From Dehalococcoidia bacterium UBA3254 (GTDB lineage Bacteria > Chloroflexota > Dehalococcoidia > Dehalococcoidales > UBA3254), in assembly GCA_002362735.1 (NCBI GenBank), contig DEUU01000013.1, positions 1-6,550 of the forward strand: a DNA stretch of 6,550 nt, given 5' to 3'. The notes under the pieces were generated by a model, which searched no databases, had not been told where the DNA came from, and saw only the letters and a list, made by a program, of their open reading frames with translations. Numbering within the stretch: the stretch's first letter is position 1; the number at the start of each line of letters is the position of its first letter. This document shows, piece after piece, positions 5,299 through 6,550 of this stretch. Both the position numbers and the translations under genes were made by a program.

Positions 5299-5328
5299 AA
5301 GGGTGTCCGATTTTCATCGGACCCCCTT
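5299..5328. terminator. GC-rich hairpin, possible intrinsic terminator
   Basis: AAGGG-T-GTCCGAT pairs with ATCGGAC-C-CCCTT around a TTTC loop: 12 pairs with one internal mismatch. AAATTTTAG follows on the plus strand, a weak U-tract. No complete plus-strand gene precedes it, so it may be a relic from a lost gene or IS end. A terminator is the simplest reading. Confidence 0.5.
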
Positions 5329-5384
5329 AAATTTTAGTCCTGACATAACGAATAAAGATTTATTAATCCAGTGGGTGAGGTCTA

Positions 5385-5434
5385 TTATTAAAGGAAATGT
5401 CCTTTTTCTTTAATAAAGCAAAATGTTATTAAAG
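5385..5434. repeat. AT-rich iterated motif TTATTAAAG (hairpin plus extra copy)
   Basis: TTATTAAAG occurs at 5385-5393, inverted at 5408-5416, and again direct at 5426-5434. The first two form a perfect 9-bp stem. A nested alternative hairpin AAAGGA-AATG-TCCTTT spans 5390-5405. Just downstream, GAGGAG lies 7 nt before a GTG at 5447 that opens only a seven-codon frame (MDISLQS). The stretch may be a lost gene's control region. No function is assigned. Confidence 0.45.
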
Positions 5435-5484
5435 AGGAGTTTAATAGTGGATATATCCTTACAATCCTGAGGTTATTTATGCCT

Positions 5485-5513
5485 TTGAATTTTATGATAT
5501 TATCAGATATTAT
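5485..5513 (+). promoter_or_regulatory. Candidate promoter of the relBE module
   Basis: TTGAAT (5485-5490), 17 bp, then TATTAT (5508-5513), four and five of six consensus matches. GATATTAT is directly repeated at 5496-5503 and 5506-5513, across the spacer and -10, and could be the operator. No clean palindrome like those of the other two modules is seen. Confidence 0.4.
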
Positions 5514-5589
5514 GTAATGGTAACAAGGCCAGGTTTTATCACACCGAAATTCAAACAATGACCGGTTCAATCACCACTGGAGCAGAATT

Positions 5590-5796
5590 ATGAGCGCAGC
5601 TAAACAAGAGCTAAAAAAGGTTGTGAATGAACTCTCTGATGATGAGAGCCGCATCGTGTTAAAATTTGCCGAATGGCTGCGAGAGCAGAAGGAAGAATTG
5701 ACGGATAAGGAGCTTGCTATTCTTAAGCGAGGAGAGCAGCAGGTCCGCAAAGGTGATTTTGTCTGGTGGCATGATGTCAAACGAACCAACGTTTAG
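5590..5796 (+). CDS. RelB-like antitoxin of the RelE module
   Basis: The 68-residue acidic-basic protein starts at ATG 5590 with GGAG 7 nt upstream. The helical N-terminus (KQELKKVVNELSDDESRIVL, then KFAEWLREQKEEL) and the tail (LAILKRGEQQVRKGDF, then WWHDVKRTNV) match the pattern of small Firmicutes proteins that precede RelE/ParE toxins. The W-x-DV-x-RT-x-V end is typical of that group. It overlaps the toxin start by 23 nt in another frame, implying coupled translation. It shows no obvious ribbon-helix-helix or AbrB DNA-binding motif, so who represses the promoter is unclear. Identification rests on pattern and position. Confidence 0.78.
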   Translation: MSAAKQELKKVVNELSDDESRIVLKFAEWLREQKEELTDKELAILKRGEQQVRKGDFVWWHDVKRTNV

Positions 5797-6055
5797 AATC
5801 GCCCTCTCCAGGGAAGCCCTGAAATACTACAACAAGGTAAGCGTCAATACTGCCGCCAGGCTAGATAAGGCGTTTATCAGCTTGGAGTCAGACCCGATTC
5901 AAAACGTCAATATAAAACCTTTACAAGGAATGGCCGGAAAATACCGGTACAGGGCTGGTAATCTGAGAATTATCTATGAAGTAGACTTGGCAAAAAGAAT
6001 CGTTTACATTCTGGCGATTTTACCCCGCGGTCAGGCATACAAACACTCAAATTAA
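5774..6055 (+). CDS. relE: RelE/ParE-superfamily toxin
   Basis: The product is 93 residues from ATG 5774. An adjacent ATG at 5771 is also possible. GGTGG lies 4 nt before 5774, and the frame upstream to 5714 merely shadows the antitoxin. Typical RelE features are the helical hairpin FRIALSREALKYYNKV, IKPLQGMAGKYRYRAGNLR, IIYEVDLAKRIVYILAI and the end LPRGQAYK. R58, R60 and R65 lie where catalytic basic residues are expected. In the family RelE enters the ribosomal A site and cleaves mRNA; ParE relatives instead poison gyrase. The strongly conserved YRYRAGNLRIIYEV favours RelE. It is full length, so probably active. It is read with the antitoxin at 5590, the only module on the plus strand here. 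Confidence 0.9.
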   Translation: MSNEPTFRIALSREALKYYNKVSVNTAARLDKAFISLESDPIQNVNIKPLQGMAGKYRYRAGNLRIIYEVDLAKRIVYILAILPRGQAYKHSN

Positions 6056-6109
6056 CCTGTTAGTTTAAGCCTTTACCCTGAATGGCAAGCCTACGCGCGT
6101 TGGTAGAGT

Positions 6110-6133
6110 GATGCCGATGTTTGTCCAGTGGTA
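6110..6133. repeat. Right copy of the perfect 24-bp direct repeat
   Basis: Identical to 5211-5234. It ends exactly where recognisable YD-repeat coding sequence begins (about 6138), as if it marked the border of something joined to the RHS remnant. Confidence 0.95.
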
Positions 6134-6137
6134 AGAA

Positions 6138-6394
6138 AAATTAGCTTCGGTTGGAGGCACGAGCTATGCCTATGACGATAACGGGAACTTACTCACCAGC
6201 GATGGAAGAACGATTACTTAGGATGTGGAGAATAGACCTAATACCATTACCAGGGATAGCATCACGACCACCTTTGTCTACGATGGTGATGGAAACGTGT
6301 CAAGAAGACCGTAGGAGCGACGACTATCATCTACGTAAACCAATATTACGAGAAGTCCAGCGCGGTTAGTTATGTACCCGTCGTAAACCATTGA
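6138..6394 (+). pseudogene. YD-repeat (RHS) protein remnant, broken
   Basis: The plus strand reads KLASVGGTSYAYDDNGNLL, then TSDGRTIT, a TAG stop (6219-6221) where Tyr is expected in TYD, then DVENRPNTITRDSITTTFVY and DGDGN. One C then appears missing near 6296 (AACGTG for AACCGTG), and the frame resumes as KKTVGATTIIYVNQYYEK, ending at TGA 6392-6394. YDxNGN, TYDxENR and FVYDGDGN are diagnostic of RHS/YD repeats. In the family, IYVNQYYEK-like text comes near the end of the YD array, before the core domain. Both ends are missing, so this is a dead fragment. It lies in the orientation opposite to the RHS-like head at 599-1987. An apparent frame at 6151-6369 is only its shadow. Confidence 0.85.
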
Positions 6395-6427
6395 CTTTTT
6401 AAAAGGCAAAACCCTGCCGGATATAAG

Positions 6428-6550
6428 AATGTTGCTGAAATAGTCACTTTCTCAACGGTCTGTTCATTGGATACACTCGAAAGAATTGCTGTTGCATTGG
6501 AGGTCCCGATAATTGAGCTTATAGCTAAGTGTTCTTGGTTTGCGGAAACA
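6428..6550 (+). pseudogene. XRE-type helix-turn-helix remnant, right copy (runs off window)
   Basis: Same frame and pattern as 3388-3534, with SLDTLERIAVALEVPIIEL intact, including the family-typical Leu where the left copy has Pro. NVAEIVTF precedes it. No start codon or complete first half is visible upstream: the frame opens right after the RHS remnant's TGA at 6392-6394. The 3' end lies beyond the window, so this copy could still be part of a longer gene. Confidence 0.5.
6431..6550. repeat. Right copy of the direct repeat of about 120 bp, cut by the window edge
   Basis: Aligned without gaps to 3391-3510, 114 of 120 identical, offset 3,040 bp. The identity is still perfect at the last base of the window, so the true right border is unknown. 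Confidence 0.95.

Noticed and set aside
5571..5789. Minus-strand frame opposite the relBE antitoxin
   Set aside because: It is a Ser/Cys/Leu-rich shadow of the plus-strand antitoxin gene.
6151..6369. 72-residue plus-strand open frame
   Set aside because: It is out of frame with the YD-repeat text (YDDNGN, DVENRP, VYDGDGN), which is the ancestral reading. It exists only because the remnant is broken.
3391..6550. Integrated element with attachment sites
   Set aside because: The 120-bp repeats resemble att sites in layout, but there is no integrase, relaxase or replication gene and no tRNA in the window.
1..6550. CRISPR array, tRNA or rRNA
   Set aside because: No regularly spaced repeats, cloverleaf or ribosomal RNA sequence could be found. 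The direct repeats present occur only twice each.

Overview
This is an accessory, partly decayed stretch of a bacterial genome. The moderate base composition, strong purine-rich ribosome binding sites (AAGGAG, GGGGGAG), TTGACA/TATAAT-type promoters and the gene families present (DUF2341/LamG and YD-repeat secreted proteins beside several type II toxin-antitoxin modules) suggest a Gram-positive Clostridia-type organism. That placement is inference; there is no marker gene in the window.

Layout. Positions 1-3226 lie on the minus strand. An orphan OmpR/PhoB-type response regulator (2373-3077) is followed by the head of a large secreted RHS/SpvB-like protein (599-1987). That protein breaks off right after its conserved WVGLGWNLS motif and is joined, out of frame, to a DUF2341/LamG-like fragment that runs off the left edge (608-1). 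Between the regulator and the secreted gene is a regulatory region with a good minus-strand promoter and three TTGTGAG elements. Two of these lie in palindromes, one of them a perfect 24-bp palindrome.

Positions 3391-6550 form a toxin-antitoxin island. It holds three unrelated type II modules: a ribbon-helix-helix-type antitoxin with MazF (minus, 3531-4074), an AbrB/MazE-fold antitoxin with a Doc-type Fic toxin (minus, 4413-5023), and a RelB-like antitoxin with RelE (plus, 5590-6055). The two minus-strand modules each have a promoter buried in a palindrome, as expected for conditional self-repression. Debris lies between the modules: the frameshifted 3' end of an IS3-type orfA, two unassigned short reading-frame remnants, hairpins, and a YD-repeat RHS remnant with a nonsense codon and a frameshift.

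The island is bracketed by a direct repeat of about 120 bp (3391-3510 and 6431-6550, six differences, all transitions). Each copy encodes what looks like the second half of an XRE-type helix-turn-helix. The relBE module is separately bracketed by a perfect 24-bp direct repeat (5211-5234 and 6110-6133). No integrase or complete transposase is visible, so how the island was assembled cannot be read from this window alone.
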